Origin: WTGU01 sp965200925
GTDB lineage: Bacteria; Pseudomonadota; Alphaproteobacteria; UBA828
Length of the DNA stretch: 64,000 nucleotides
Assembly: GCA_965200925.1 (NCBI GenBank)
Contig: OZ241738.1
Coordinates: 496,001 to 560,000, forward strand
Direction: 5' to 3'
In this document: piece after piece, positions 34,231-43,646 of the stretch
How positions within the stretch are numbered: the first letter of the stretch is position 1
Layout: each line of letters starts with the position of its first letter
Made by a program: the position numbers and the translations under genes
Notes under the pieces: generated by a model
The model's input: only the letters and a program-made list of their open reading frames with translations
Told to the model about the DNA's origin: nothing
Database searches by the model: none

Positions 34231-34830
34231 GTGACCGCGGGCGCGGCGGTCGAGCGGCTGATCGAATATCTCGGCAGGCTCCCGGGCCTCGGCCCGAGGT
34301 CGGCGCGCCGCGCCGCGCTGCACCTGCTGGAGCGCCGCGAATCGCATCTGGAGCCGCTCCTGGCCGTGCTCGCGGCCGCGGCGGAGAGCGTCCGCCCCTG
34401 CGCCACCTGCGGCAATCTCGATGCCGCCGACCCCTGCGCGATCTGCGCCGATCCGGAACGCGACCGCGCGACCATCTGCGTGGTCGAACAGGTCGCCGAC
34501 CTGTGGGCGCTGGAGCGCACGCGGACCTTTCGCGGCGGCTACCACGTGCTGGGGGGGCTGCTCTCGGCCCTGGACGGAATCGGGCCGGACGATCTGGCGA
34601 TCGCCGGGCTGGTCGCGCGCGCCGGCGCGCCGGAGGTCACGGAGATCATCCTCGCGACCGGTGCCACGGTCGACGGGCAGACCACCGCGCATTACCTGAC
34701 CGATCGCCTCGCCGGCAGCGGCGCCGCAGTCTCCCGTCTCGCGCACGGCCTGCCGGTCGGCGGCGAGATCGACTATCTCGACGACGGCACGTTGACCGCC
34801 GCGCTCAAGGCGCGCCGCCGCATCGCGTGA
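34231..34830 (+). CDS. recR: Recombination mediator RecR
   Basis: The product is 199 residues from a GTG start. It has the N-terminal helix-hairpin-helix (LIEYLGRLPGLGPRSARRAA), the four-Cys zinc finger CATCGNLDAADPCAIC, and the Toprim segment ICVVEQVADLWALE. RecR with RecF/RecO loads RecA on gapped DNA. It lies 34 bases after ybaB. Confidence 0.95.
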   Translation: MTAGAAVERLIEYLGRLPGLGPRSARRAALHLLERRESHLEPLLAVLAAAAESVRPCATCGNLDAADPCAICADPERDRATICVVEQVADLWALERTRTFRGGYHVLGGLLSALDGIGPDDLAIAGLVARAGAPEVTEIILATGATVDGQTTAHYLTDRLAGSGAAVSRLAHGLPVGGEIDYLDDGTLTAALKARRRIA

Positions 34831-34836
34831 GCGGCC

Positions 34837-35799
34837 GTGGCTCGCGCGGGCGGAACGACGGCAGGCGCGCCGAAGAGCGCCGGGCGCCTGGAACGGGTGC
34901 TGCGCACGGGCGGCTTCGCCCTCACCGCGGAGACGGGGCCGCCCGATTCCGCCGACCCGGCCGCCGTCCTCGCCCGCGCCGGGTGCCTGGAGGGCCTGGT
35001 CGACGCCGTGAACGTGCTCGACGGCGCCGGCGCGCGGGCGCATCTCTCGCCGCTGGCGACCGCCGCCATCCTGGCGCGGGCCGGCATCGAGCCGGTGCTC
35101 CAGTTCACCATGCGGGACCGCAACCGCCTGGCGCTCCAGGCCGACGCGCTGGGCGCTGCCGCGCTCGGCGTCCACAACCTGCTCTGCCTGACGGGGGATC
35201 CGCCGGAGGCCGGCGACGAGCCGGCGGCGAAGCCGGTATTCGACCTCACCGCCGGCGCCTTCATGACGCTCGTCCGCGCCATGCGCGACGAGGCGGTGCT
35301 GCCGGGCGGGCGGGCGCTCGAAGCCGCGCCGCGCCTGCTGATCGGCGGTGCGGACGCGCCTCGCGAGCCGCCCGCCGGCGCGGCGCCGTCCGGCCTGCTG
35401 GCGAAAATCGAGGCCGGCGCGGATTTCTTCCAGACCCAGTTCTGCTTCGACCTCGCCATGCTCAGGCGCTACCTCGCGTGGCTCGGGGATTTCGGAATCC
35501 CCGCCCGCGCGCCCATCCTCGTCGGCATCGGGCCTCTGCGCTCGGCGCGCGCCGCCCGCTGGATGAACGCGAATCTCTACGGTGTGCACGTCCCCGATTC
35601 CGTCGTCCGCCGCCTGGACCGCGCCGGGGATGCGCGGGCCGAAGGGATCCGCATCTGCGTCGAGCTGCTGGAGGAGCTGCGCACGATCGAGGGAGTCGCC
35701 GGTGCGCACCTGATGGCGCCCCACGGCGAACGCGCGATCGCCGAAGCCATCGCCGAATCGGGCCTCCGTCGCGCCCGTTCGCCCGACGGCACCGGATGA
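34837..35799 (+). CDS. Methylenetetrahydrofolate reductase-like protein
   Basis: The product is 320 residues from a GTG 6 bases after recR. FALTAETGPPDSADPAAVL is the N-terminal substrate-binding Glu region of the MetF barrel; QFTMRDRNRLALQ, LCLTGDPP and GADFFQTQFCFD complete the family pattern. Such MetF-like proteins act on tetrahydrofolate derivatives with FAD. It is more distant from classical MetF than usual, with an acidic/alanine-rich loop, so the exact reaction (5,10-methylene-THF reduction or a related folate reaction) is uncertain. Confidence 0.82.
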   Translation: MARAGGTTAGAPKSAGRLERVLRTGGFALTAETGPPDSADPAAVLARAGCLEGLVDAVNVLDGAGARAHLSPLATAAILARAGIEPVLQFTMRDRNRLALQADALGAAALGVHNLLCLTGDPPEAGDEPAAKPVFDLTAGAFMTLVRAMRDEAVLPGGRALEAAPRLLIGGADAPREPPAGAAPSGLLAKIEAGADFFQTQFCFDLAMLRRYLAWLGDFGIPARAPILVGIGPLRSARAARWMNANLYGVHVPDSVVRRLDRAGDARAEGIRICVELLEELRTIEGVAGAHLMAPHGERAIAEAIAESGLRRARSPDGTG

Positions 35800-35880
35800 C
35801 GGCACCCGGCGGCGTTGCGGGGCAATTCGCTTTCGGCCACGATGCGGGCCAACGAAACGCAACCCGGAGGGGAGGGAGAG

Positions 35881-36333
35881 ATGGCCGTCACGCGAGCGAA
35901 GGTCGTCGCCAAGGTCGGGGCGGCGGCGGACCGCGTCTGGAACGAGATCGCGCCGTTCAACAACCTGACCGCGATCATGCCGGACGCGATCTCGAAGAGC
36001 ACCCTCGACGACAAGGGCGTGGTGCGGGCGCTCAAGATCAGGGGGCGGCGGGGCACGCTCTACGAGCGCCTGCTGAAATACGACTCGACGACGCGCGTGA
36101 CGCGCTACGAGATCATCGACGACCCGGATGACCTCGTGCCCTTCACCGACTACACCGCCACCATCCGGGTCAAGCCCGCCTCGGTGCGCAGTTGCACGGT
36201 CGAATGGTCCAGCCGCTTCGTGCCGAAATCCGGGCGGACGAAGGCCGAATGCGTCGAGTTCGCCGAAGGCATCTACAACGCCGGCATCGAGGGAACCAAG
36301 CAGGTGCTCGGCCTCCGCAAGGGCGGCGCATAG
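35881..36333 (+). CDS. SRPBCC family protein
   Basis: The product is 150 residues with a strong purine-rich site (GGAGGGGAGGGAGAG) before the ATG. KVVAKVGAAADRVWNEIAPF and the later YTATIRVKPA, CTVEWSSRFVP pattern form the START/SRPBCC fold (polyketide cyclase 2 type). These proteins bind a hydrophobic ligand; no ligand or pathway can be named from context. Confidence 0.8.
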   Translation: MAVTRAKVVAKVGAAADRVWNEIAPFNNLTAIMPDAISKSTLDDKGVVRALKIRGRRGTLYERLLKYDSTTRVTRYEIIDDPDDLVPFTDYTATIRVKPASVRSCTVEWSSRFVPKSGRTKAECVEFAEGIYNAGIEGTKQVLGLRKGGA

Positions 36334-36356
36334 CCCGCGTTCTCCGGCCACGCGGC

Positions 36357-37106
36357 TCACGCCTCCGGCGGATAGACGACCGCCTCCAGATAGAGGCCGC
36401 AGGCGGGCGCCGTCGGCCCGCAGCGGTTGCGGTCGCAGGCGCTGAGCGCGGCGCCCACGTCGGCGAGTGTCCGCCGCCCTTCGCCCACCTGCGCCAGCGT
36501 CCCCGCCATCGCGCGCACCTGGTGCTGGAGGAAGGAGCGCGCCCGGGCGCGGAGCGTGATCTCGGCGCCGTCGCGGGCGACGACGAGGCTGTCGAGGGTG
36601 CGAACCGGCGAGGCCGCCTGGCAACGCGCGGCCCGGAAGGTCGTGAAGTCGTGGGTGCCTTCCAGCAGGCGGGCGGCTTCGGCCATCGCGCCCTCGTCGA
36701 GCCGGCGCGGGAGATGCCAGGCGCGGCCGCGGGCGAGGGCGAGCGGCGCCTTGCGGTCGATGATCCGGTAGCGATAGACCCGCGCCGTCGCGTCGCGCCG
36801 GGCGTCGAAGGCGTCCGCCGCGCGGGCCGCGGCGAGGACGGCCACCGGCGCCGGCCTGAGATGCGCGTTCACCGCGTCGCGCAGCACCTCGGGGGCGACG
36901 GGGCGCGCCAAGTCGAAATGGCAGCACTGGCCCAGGGCATGGACGCCGGAATCGGTGCGCCCGGCCCCGTGCACCCGCGTCCGCGCACCGCAGAAGCCCG
37001 CGACCGCCCGTTCCAGCGCTTCCTGTACCGAGCGGCCGTTCCCCTGGTGCTGCCAGCCGACGAAGCCGCCGCCGTCATATTCGACGATCAGCCTGTAGCG
37101 GGGCAC
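36357..37106 (-). CDS. truA: tRNA pseudouridine(38-40) synthase
   Basis: The product is 249 residues. The catalytic Asp lies in GAGRTDSGVHALGQ; N-terminal RYRLIVEYDGGGFVGWQ and ARSFLQHQVRAMAGTL are typical. The GTG start at 37106 overlaps the end of fmt by 19 bases, and the frame upstream only mirrors fmt. It modifies positions 38-40 in the anticodon arm of many tRNAs. def-fmt-truA is a common alphaproteobacterial block. Confidence 0.94.
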   Translation of the reverse strand: MPRYRLIVEYDGGGFVGWQHQGNGRSVQEALERAVAGFCGARTRVHGAGRTDSGVHALGQCCHFDLARPVAPEVLRDAVNAHLRPAPVAVLAAARAADAFDARRDATARVYRYRIIDRKAPLALARGRAWHLPRRLDEGAMAEAARLLEGTHDFTTFRAARCQAASPVRTLDSLVVARDGAEITLRARARSFLQHQVRAMAGTLAQVGEGRRTLADVGAALSACDRNRCGPTAPACGLYLEAVVYPPEA

Positions 37107-38035
37107 GGCAGGCGCGTTCCCGGCGCGATGGGGCGGCCGCGAAGGAAGGCGTCCGCCTCCAGCGGCGCCTTGCCGGCCCGCTGGAGGCGCGTCGGGCGGA
37201 GCGCCGAGCCCGCGCCGCAGGCGACGGTCGGCGCCGCGTCGAGGACCGTTCCCGGCGGTGCCGGGCCGGCCGCCGGCACCGCTTTCGCCGCCAGGAGCTT
37301 GATGCGTTCGCCGCCATGGGCGAACCAGGCGCCGGGCGCGGGCGCCAGCGCGCGCACCAGGCGCTCGATGCGCGAAGCCGGCGCGCGCCAGTCGATGGCG
37401 GCCTCGCGCTTCTCGATCTTCGCGGCGTAGGTGGCGCCGTCCGCCGGTTGCGGCGTGGCGGGCAGCGCGCCCGCGGCGAGCCCGTCCAGCGCGGCGCGGA
37501 GCAGGCGCGCCGAGAGCGCGGCGAGGGCGTCGTGCAGCGCGCCCGCCGTCGCGGCCGGCCCGATGGGCACCCGCTCCGCCAGCAGGACGGGGCCGGTGTC
37601 GAGGCCCTCGTCCATGCGCATGATGGTGACGCCGGTTTCCGTATCGCCCGCCATGATCGCGCGCTGGATCGGCGCCGCCCCGCGCCAGCGCGGCAGCAGC
37701 GAGGCGTGGGCGTTGACGAAGCCCAGCCGGGGCGCGGCCAGCCACGTCGGCGGCAGGATCAGGCCGTAGGCGACCGTCACCCCGAGATCGCAGCCGAGCG
37801 CGGCCAGCGCGGCCCCCGCGTCCGCACCGTCCAGGTGCCGGGGGGTCTCGACCGGGACGCCGGCGGCTTCGGCGCGCAACGCGACCGGCGTGGGCCGCGG
37901 ACGGTGCCCGCGCCCGGCCGCGCGCGCGGGCTGCGTATAGACCCGCGCCACCTCGTGGCGGCTCGCCAGCAGGGCGTCGAGCGTCGGCACGGCATAGGCC
38001 GGCGTCCCCATGAACGCCAGCCGCAGGCGCGTCAT
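37088..38035 (-). CDS. fmt: Methionyl-tRNA formyltransferase
   Basis: The product is 315 residues. FMGTPAYAVPTLDALL, NAHASLLPRWRGAAPIQRA (catalytic Asn/His region) and RMDEGLDTGPVL (catalytic Asp) are intact, followed by the C-terminal OB-fold. It formylates initiator tRNA. It follows def by 8 bases. Confidence 0.95.
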   Translation of the reverse strand: MTRLRLAFMGTPAYAVPTLDALLASRHEVARVYTQPARAAGRGHRPRPTPVALRAEAAGVPVETPRHLDGADAGAALAALGCDLGVTVAYGLILPPTWLAAPRLGFVNAHASLLPRWRGAAPIQRAIMAGDTETGVTIMRMDEGLDTGPVLLAERVPIGPAATAGALHDALAALSARLLRAALDGLAAGALPATPQPADGATYAAKIEKREAAIDWRAPASRIERLVRALAPAPGAWFAHGGERIKLLAAKAVPAAGPAPPGTVLDAAPTVACGAGSALRPTRLQRAGKAPLEADAFLRGRPIAPGTRLPCPATG

Positions 38036-38043
38036 CGCGGTGC

Positions 38044-38562
38044 TTACGCGCCCGCGGCGGCGCGGCGCGCCTTGGCCATCTTGCGCAGGATGAGGCCGCG
38101 CCGGGCCAGCGAGAGGCGGTCCACGAACAGCATCCCGTCCAGATGGTCGATCTCGTGTTGCAGGCAGACGGCGAGCATGTCCGCGGCTTGCAGTTCGCGG
38201 GGCGCGCCGGTCTCGTCGAGATAGGCGACCGTCACCGCCGCCGGCCGCTCCACGTCGGCGTAGTGGTCGGGGAAGGAGAGGCAGCCCTCCGGGCGGCGGA
38301 GCCGCTCCTCGGAACGCCAGCGGATCGCGGGGTTGACCAGCTTGAGCGGTGCCGGTGCTGCGCCGGGCGGTTGCACGTCGGCGACGATGCAGCGCCTGCG
38401 CTCGCCGATCTGGATGGCGGCCAAGCCGATCCCCGCGGAGTCGTACATGGTCTCGAGCATGTCGTCGAGCAGCGCGCGGATCGCGTCGTCGACGACGGCG
38501 ACCGGCGCGGAGCGTGCTTTCAGCCGCCGGTCGGGCGCGAGAATGATCGGGCGTACGGCCAT
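38044..38562 (-). CDS. def: Peptide deformylase
   Basis: The product is 172 residues. The three deformylase motifs are GIGLAAIQIG, EGCLSFPDHYAD and QHEIDHLDGMLF, providing the Cys and two His that bind the metal. It removes the formyl group from nascent proteins and heads the def-fmt-truA group. Confidence 0.95.
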   Translation of the reverse strand: MAVRPIILAPDRRLKARSAPVAVVDDAIRALLDDMLETMYDSAGIGLAAIQIGERRRCIVADVQPPGAAPAPLKLVNPAIRWRSEERLRRPEGCLSFPDHYADVERPAAVTVAYLDETGAPRELQAADMLAVCLQHEIDHLDGMLFVDRLSLARRGLILRKMAKARRAAAGA

Positions 38563-38626
38563 CGGTTCGGTCGGGGAACGAAGCGTGCTAGGTATGACGG
38601 CCCGTTCGGGAGGTCAAGCGCCGCCG

Positions 38627-39715
38627 ATGGAGCACATGGCCTTGGCGGCCGTCCTCGCCGTCGCGCTCGCCGCGGCCGTCGCCCTGCCGCTGCGCCGCGG
38701 GCGCCGCGAGCGGGCGGAGACGGACGCCGGGATGGCGCGGCTGGCCGACTCCCTCCGCGCCGGCCAGGGCGAGATGGAGAAGCGCCTCCGCGACGATCAG
38801 AACGCCCTCGCCAAGCGCTTGCACGACCAGGAGCTCGCCCTCACCAAGACTCTGGGCGCCGGCCTCGACTCCGCTACCAAGCGCACGCTGGAGACGATGG
38901 CGCGCCTCGAAGGGCGGCTCGCCGTGATCGACAAGGCGCAGGAAAACATCGTGGCGCTTTCCAGCCAGATGGTGAGCCTTCAGGACATCCTCGCCAACAA
39001 GCAGGCGCGCGGTGCCTTCGGCGAAATCCAGCTGGCCGACCTGGTGCGCCAGGTCCTCCCGCCTTCGGCCTACCGCCTCCAGGCGACGCTTTCCGACGGC
39101 CGCCGCGCCGACTGCCTGTTGACGCTCCCGAACCCGCCGGGCGCCATCGCCATCGACGCGAAGTTCCCGCTGGAGAGCTACCACGCGCTGCGCGAGGCCG
39201 GGAGCGACGACGCGCGCAAGGCGGCGGCGCGCACCTTCCGCGCGGCGATACTCACCCATATCCGCCACATCGCGGGGCGCTACGTGATCGTGGGCGAAAC
39301 GGCCGACGCCGCGCTCATGTTCCTGCCCTCGGAGGCGGTCTATGCCGAGCTGCACGGGAACTTCCCCGACGCCGTCCAGGAATCGCACCGGGCGCGGGTC
39401 TTCATCGTCTCGCCCACCACCCTGTGGGCGACGCTGAACACCGTCCGCGCCGTCCTCAAGGACGTGGAGATGCGCGAGCAGGCCGGCCTGATCCAGCGCC
39501 ATGTCCGTTCCCTGATGGGCGACGTGGGCCGCCTCGACGACCGCGTCGCCAAGCTCGACCGCCATTTCGGGCAGGCCACGGAGGACATCCGTCAGATCCA
39601 GATCTCGACGCAGAAGGTGACGCGCGGCGCGGAAAAGATCGACTCGCTCGAGCTCGATCAGGACTCGCCGCCGGCGGTGCCGCCCGCCGGCCCGGACGTG
39701 CCGTCCCGCCCGTAA
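38627..39715 (+). CDS. rmuC: DNA recombination protein RmuC
   Basis: The product is 362 residues. An N-terminal hydrophobic segment (MALAAVLAVALAAAVAL) is followed by a coiled coil and the RmuC domain with ARGAFGEIQLADLVRQVLP, AIDAKFPLESYHAL and SPTTLWATLNTVRAVL. RmuC limits inversions at short repeats and is related to PD-(D/E)XK nucleases. Divergent from def. The ATGs at 38593 and 38636 are possible alternative starts. Confidence 0.9.
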   Translation: MEHMALAAVLAVALAAAVALPLRRGRRERAETDAGMARLADSLRAGQGEMEKRLRDDQNALAKRLHDQELALTKTLGAGLDSATKRTLETMARLEGRLAVIDKAQENIVALSSQMVSLQDILANKQARGAFGEIQLADLVRQVLPPSAYRLQATLSDGRRADCLLTLPNPPGAIAIDAKFPLESYHALREAGSDDARKAAARTFRAAILTHIRHIAGRYVIVGETADAALMFLPSEAVYAELHGNFPDAVQESHRARVFIVSPTTLWATLNTVRAVLKDVEMREQAGLIQRHVRSLMGDVGRLDDRVAKLDRHFGQATEDIRQIQISTQKVTRGAEKIDSLELDQDSPPAVPPAGPDVPSRP

Positions 39716-39729
39716 CGCGGCCGGACGGA

Positions 39730-40698
39730 TCAACGGTCGGCGCGGGGGCGGATCTCTTCGGCGAAGCCGGTCATGGCGTCGAGGGTTTCCTCGATGGTGG
39801 GGCGGAGGAACTGGAGCACCAGGTGGCGGACGCCCAGGCCGCGCAGGGCCTGGATGTCGCCGGCGATGTCGTCGGCCGCGCCGGAGAGCAGCATGCGCTC
39901 CCCCGTCTCCGCCTTCACGGGCTCTTCGCTCGCACCGTACCAGACGGCCCAGTAGGCGAGGTCGATGGTGGCCGGGTCGCGGCCCTCCTTCTCCGCCATG
40001 GCCCGCAGGTCGTCGAGCGAGGCGGCGAAGCGGCCCAGCGTGTCCAGGGGGAAACGCGGGTTGCAACCGATCGGGAACCAAGCGTCGCCGTGGCGCACCG
40101 CGCGGCGCCTGGCCGGCTTGCTCTCGCCGCCCACCCAGATCGGCGGATGCGGCTTCTGCACCGGCTTCGGATGGAAGAGGATGTCGTCGAACGAGGCGAA
40201 CTCCCCGGCGTAGCGCGGGTCGTCCGCCGTCCACAGCTCCTTGTAGATCGCGAGATACTCGTCGGTGGCGCGGCCGCGGGCCTCGAAGGGCGGCGCGCCG
40301 ACGGGCGGGAATTCCTCGGCCATCCAGCCGGCGCCGACGCCGACCACGACGCGCCCGCGCGACAGCAGGTCGATGGTGGAAAGGAGCTTGGCCGTGAGCA
40401 CCGGCTGGCGGTAGGGAACCACCATCACCGAGGTGAGCAGACGCGCCTGCCGCGTGATCCCGGCGAGATGGGCCATCAAGGCGATCGGCTCCAGGCACTC
40501 GCCGGCCAGCAGCGTCGGGAAGTTGAGCTTCCCGTCCGGGGAGTAGGGGTAGGGCGAGGCGATGCCCTTGGGCACGATGATGTGGTCCGGAATCGCGAGC
40601 AGGCGGTAGCCGAGCGCCTCGCCGCGTTCGGCGATGGTCGCGATATGCTCGGGCACGGCGAGCGGGCCGCCGTTCGGCACGTTGAAGCCGTATTCCAT
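39730..40698 (-). CDS. LLM-class F420-dependent oxidoreductase
   Basis: The product is 322 residues with GGGAGGA before the ATG. It is a luciferase-like TIM barrel: IAERGEALGYRLLAIPDHI, TSVMVVPYRQPVLTAKLL, LSRGRVVVGVGAGWMAEEF and PPIWVGGESKPA match the TIGR03619 type. It would use reduced F420 or FMN on an unknown substrate. Its 3' end converges on rmuC with 14 bases between. Confidence 0.85.
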   Translation of the reverse strand: MEYGFNVPNGGPLAVPEHIATIAERGEALGYRLLAIPDHIIVPKGIASPYPYSPDGKLNFPTLLAGECLEPIALMAHLAGITRQARLLTSVMVVPYRQPVLTAKLLSTIDLLSRGRVVVGVGAGWMAEEFPPVGAPPFEARGRATDEYLAIYKELWTADDPRYAGEFASFDDILFHPKPVQKPHPPIWVGGESKPARRRAVRHGDAWFPIGCNPRFPLDTLGRFAASLDDLRAMAEKEGRDPATIDLAYWAVWYGASEEPVKAETGERMLLSGAADDIAGDIQALRGLGVRHLVLQFLRPTIEETLDAMTGFAEEIRPRADR

Positions 40699-40789
40699 CG
40701 TCGTCCTCCCGCGGGGCTGGTGGGCGGCGACGGTTTTACGCGGCGCCCGGCCGTTTCGCAAACGCCGGGGCCGGTCGAAGGAGGGAGCC

Positions 40790-41638
40790 ATGGAAGGGAA
40801 GGTCTGCGTCGTCACCGGCGCCACCGCCGGGATCGGCCGCGTCACGGCGGAGGTGCTGGCCGGCAAGGGCGCGGCAGTCGTCCTCGTCGGGCGCAACGAA
40901 CCCAAGGGCGCGGCCGCCCTCGACGCCATCCGGCGGGCGACCGGGAACGGGCGGCTCCGCTTCGAGAAGGCCGATCTTTCCAGCCAAGCCGAGATCCGGG
41001 CGCTGGCGGGGCGGCTCGGCGCGCGGTTCGACGCCATCGACGTCCTCGTCAACAACGCCGGCGCCCTGTTCACCCGCCGGCAGGAGAGCGCGGACGGCAT
41101 CGAGATGACCTTCGCGCTGAACCATCTGGGCTACTTCCTGTTGACCGGGCTTCTCCTGGACCGCCTGCGGGCGAGCGCGGCGGCGCGCATCGTCAACGTC
41201 GCCTCCGGGGCCCATCGCGGGGCGCGAATCGAGCTGGACGACCCGCAAGGGACGCAGCGTTACGGCGGCTGGCGCGCCTACAAGTGGAGCAAGCTCGCCA
41301 ACGTCCTGTTCACCTACCGGCTGGCGGCGCTGCTGGCGGGGACGCCGATCACGGCGAATTGCCTCCATCCGGGCTTCGTCGCCAGCCGGTTCGGGCACGA
41401 GAACGGCGGCCTCTTCGCGGCGGTGCTGAAGGTCGCGCAGCGGCTCTTCGCCATCGACGAGGCGGCAGGCGCGCGCACCGGCATCCATCTCGCGACCGCC
41501 CCGGAGGTGGCGGCGGTGACGGGCCGCTATTTCGACCGCTGCCGCGAAGCCGAAAGCGCGCCCGCCTCCCGCGACGAAGCCGCCGCCCGCCGCCTGTGGG
41601 CGCTCAGCGAGTCGCTGACCGGCTGCCGCTATCCGTGA
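40790..41638 (+). CDS. Short-chain dehydrogenase/reductase
   Basis: The product is 282 residues with GGAGGGAG before the ATG. TGATAGIGRVTAEVL binds the nucleotide, VLVNNAG follows, and the catalytic set is Ser in VNVASGAH with Tyr-x3-Lys in YKWSK. CLHPGFVAS is typical of the retinol dehydrogenase-like branch. Substrate not predictable. Confidence 0.88.
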   Translation: MEGKVCVVTGATAGIGRVTAEVLAGKGAAVVLVGRNEPKGAAALDAIRRATGNGRLRFEKADLSSQAEIRALAGRLGARFDAIDVLVNNAGALFTRRQESADGIEMTFALNHLGYFLLTGLLLDRLRASAAARIVNVASGAHRGARIELDDPQGTQRYGGWRAYKWSKLANVLFTYRLAALLAGTPITANCLHPGFVASRFGHENGGLFAAVLKVAQRLFAIDEAAGARTGIHLATAPEVAAVTGRYFDRCREAESAPASRDEAAARRLWALSESLTGCRYP

Positions 41639-41653
41639 GGCCACCCGCCGGCG

Positions 41654-42598
41654 TCACTCCCCGATCTCGCGCGCGGCCCGTCCGAGATCGGCGGCCAGGG
41701 CCATGAGGCGGCGGTCGCGCCAAGCCTGGCGGGCGCCGAGATCGGCGAGGGGCAGACGGGCGCGGCGCTCCCCGTGCGCCTTGGCGACCGCGGCCTCCGA
41801 CAGGGGGCGCGCCGGCTCGCCCTGCTTCACCATTTCGTAGAAGCCTTCGCCCAGGCGGGCGGCGAAATCGGCCAGGCCGCCGGGGGCGTTCAGGTCGATG
41901 GTCTCGAACGGGCCGATGAAGGCCCAGCGGCGGCCGAGCCCGGCCGCGATCACGGTGTCGATGTCGGCGGCCGTGGCGTAGCCGCCTTCGAGGAGGCGGA
42001 AGGCCTCCCAGAGAAGCGCGGCCTGGAGCCGGTTGGCGATAAAGCCGTCGATCTCCCGCGCGAGCATGACGGGCGCCATGCCGACCGCCGCCATCAGCTC
42101 CCGGCAATACGCCACGGCTTGGGCGTTCGTGTGCGGTGCCGGCGCGATCTCCACCAGCGGGATCACGTAGGGCGGGTTGATCGGGTGGGCGATCAGGGCG
42201 CGTTCCCCGATGGCGAGCCCCTCCGTGAAGACCGACGACGGAATCCCTGAGGAGGAGGAGCCGACGACGAGCGCCGGGTCGGCGAGCCCGTCGATCGCGG
42301 CGTAGACCTGCCGCTTCACGTCTGCCCGTTCGAAGACGCTTTCCTGGGCGTAGGCGGCGCCCTCCAGCGCGTCTTCGAGCCCGGAGGCGACGCGGATGCG
42401 GGCGCGGGTGGCGGCCGGGTCCGCGATCAGGCCGTGGGTTTCGAGCGCCGCGAGATTGATCTCGATGCGCGCGAGCGCCGCTTCGCACTGGCCTTCGGCG
42501 TCGTCATACAGCGCGACCTGCCGGCCGGCGCGGGCGAAGACGATCGCCCAGGCGCTGCCGACCAGCCCGGCGCCCAGGATCGCGATCTTGTCCGGCAT
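41654..42598 (-). CDS. 3-hydroxyacyl-CoA dehydrogenase family protein
   Basis: The product is 314 residues. The NAD-binding start IAILGAGLVGSAWAIVFARA, the catalytic His in ALIAHPINPPY and NRLQAALLWEAFRLLEGG fit single-domain members related to lambda-crystallin and L-gulonate 3-dehydrogenase. Reaction: oxidation of a 3-hydroxy acid or its CoA ester; not determinable further. Its first 95 bases overlap the end of the CobW-type gene in another frame. Confidence 0.87.
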   Translation of the reverse strand: MPDKIAILGAGLVGSAWAIVFARAGRQVALYDDAEGQCEAALARIEINLAALETHGLIADPAATRARIRVASGLEDALEGAAYAQESVFERADVKRQVYAAIDGLADPALVVGSSSSGIPSSVFTEGLAIGERALIAHPINPPYVIPLVEIAPAPHTNAQAVAYCRELMAAVGMAPVMLAREIDGFIANRLQAALLWEAFRLLEGGYATAADIDTVIAAGLGRRWAFIGPFETIDLNAPGGLADFAARLGEGFYEMVKQGEPARPLSEAAVAKAHGERRARLPLADLGARQAWRDRRLMALAADLGRAAREIGE

Positions 42599-43646
42599 GA
42601 GAAACCTCCTCGGGCGGGCGCGGGCCCATTCCGTTGAACGCGGCGAGCGAGCGCTCGACGGCGCTCCGCGAAAGCCCGTCGACGATGAAGACGATGTGCG
42701 AGCGGCGGTCCGCGCCGGGCCAGGCGGCCAGATGCAGGGGCGGGTGGACCACGTGCTGCACGCCGTTGAGCACGACCGGTGCCGCCGTTCCCGCGACGTT
42801 GAGGACGCCCTTCACGCGCAGCACCCGTTCGCCGTGGGCATGGAGCAGCATGGTGAGCCAGATGCCGAACGCGGTCCAGTCGAGGGCGCCGTCGAAGCTC
42901 AGGGTGAAGGAATGGATGGTCGCGTCGTGGCGGCTCGCATCGTGCCCGTGCGGCCGGTCCACCGCCTTCCGGGCCTCCGCCGCGAGCCAGCGGCGCACGT
43001 CGGCGCCCTTGGTGCGCGGGTCGTAGATATCCGCGCGCAGCACGCGGCGGACGTCGACCTTGCCGTGTTCCGCCGTCAGGATGTCCGCCGAGCGGTTGAG
43101 CCGCTCCAGGCTGGCGCGGAGCCGCGCCAGCGCCGCCGCGTCGACGAGATCGGGTTTCGTCAACACGATCCTGTCGGCCGCCGCCGCCTGCTTCACCGCT
43201 TCCCCGCGCCGCGCGAGCTGCCGCGGGCCGTTTGCGCCGTCGACCGTCGCGACCACGGTAGCGAGCCGGTAATGGTGCTTGAGGACGGGATCGGCGCTGA
43301 GCGTGGAGAGGATGGGCGCCGGGTCCGCGAGCCCGGTGGTCTCGACGATCAGCCGCCTGTAGGGAGGAATCTCGCCGCGCGCCCGCCTGCCGTCGAGGGC
43401 CAGGATCGAGTCCTTGAGGTCGCCGCGGATGGTGCAGCAGAGGCAGCCGCTCTGGAGCAGCACCGTGCTTTCGTCCATCGCCTCGACCAGGAAATGATCG
43501 AGGCCCACGGTGCCGAACTCGTTGACCAGCACGGCCGCGTCGGCGAGGGAGGGGTGCTTGAGCATGTGGTTCAGCAGCGTCGTCTTGCCGCTGCCGAGGA
43601 ACCCGGTGACGACGAAGACCGGGGTCAGCCGCGCATAGGCCGCCAT
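42504..43646 (-). CDS. CobW-family GTP-dependent metallochaperone
   Basis: The product is 380 residues. Walker A GFLGSGKTTLLNHML, the metal site GCLCCTIRGDL, VETTGLADPAPI and the specificity motif LTKPDL define the CobW/COG0523 GTPases, which deliver zinc or cobalt. A His-rich stretch (DRPHGHDASRHDATIH) may bind metal. The C-terminal domain ends near SLAAFNGMG; the last ~30 residues are Arg/Gly-rich and read through the start of the next gene, suggesting either a true overlap or a frameshift near the end. Confidence 0.9.
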   Translation of the reverse strand: MAAYARLTPVFVVTGFLGSGKTTLLNHMLKHPSLADAAVLVNEFGTVGLDHFLVEAMDESTVLLQSGCLCCTIRGDLKDSILALDGRRARGEIPPYRRLIVETTGLADPAPILSTLSADPVLKHHYRLATVVATVDGANGPRQLARRGEAVKQAAAADRIVLTKPDLVDAAALARLRASLERLNRSADILTAEHGKVDVRRVLRADIYDPRTKGADVRRWLAAEARKAVDRPHGHDASRHDATIHSFTLSFDGALDWTAFGIWLTMLLHAHGERVLRVKGVLNVAGTAAPVVLNGVQHVVHPPLHLAAWPGADRRSHIVFIVDGLSRSAVERSLAAFNGMGPRPPEEVSHAGQDRDPGRRAGRQRLGDRLRPRRPAGRAV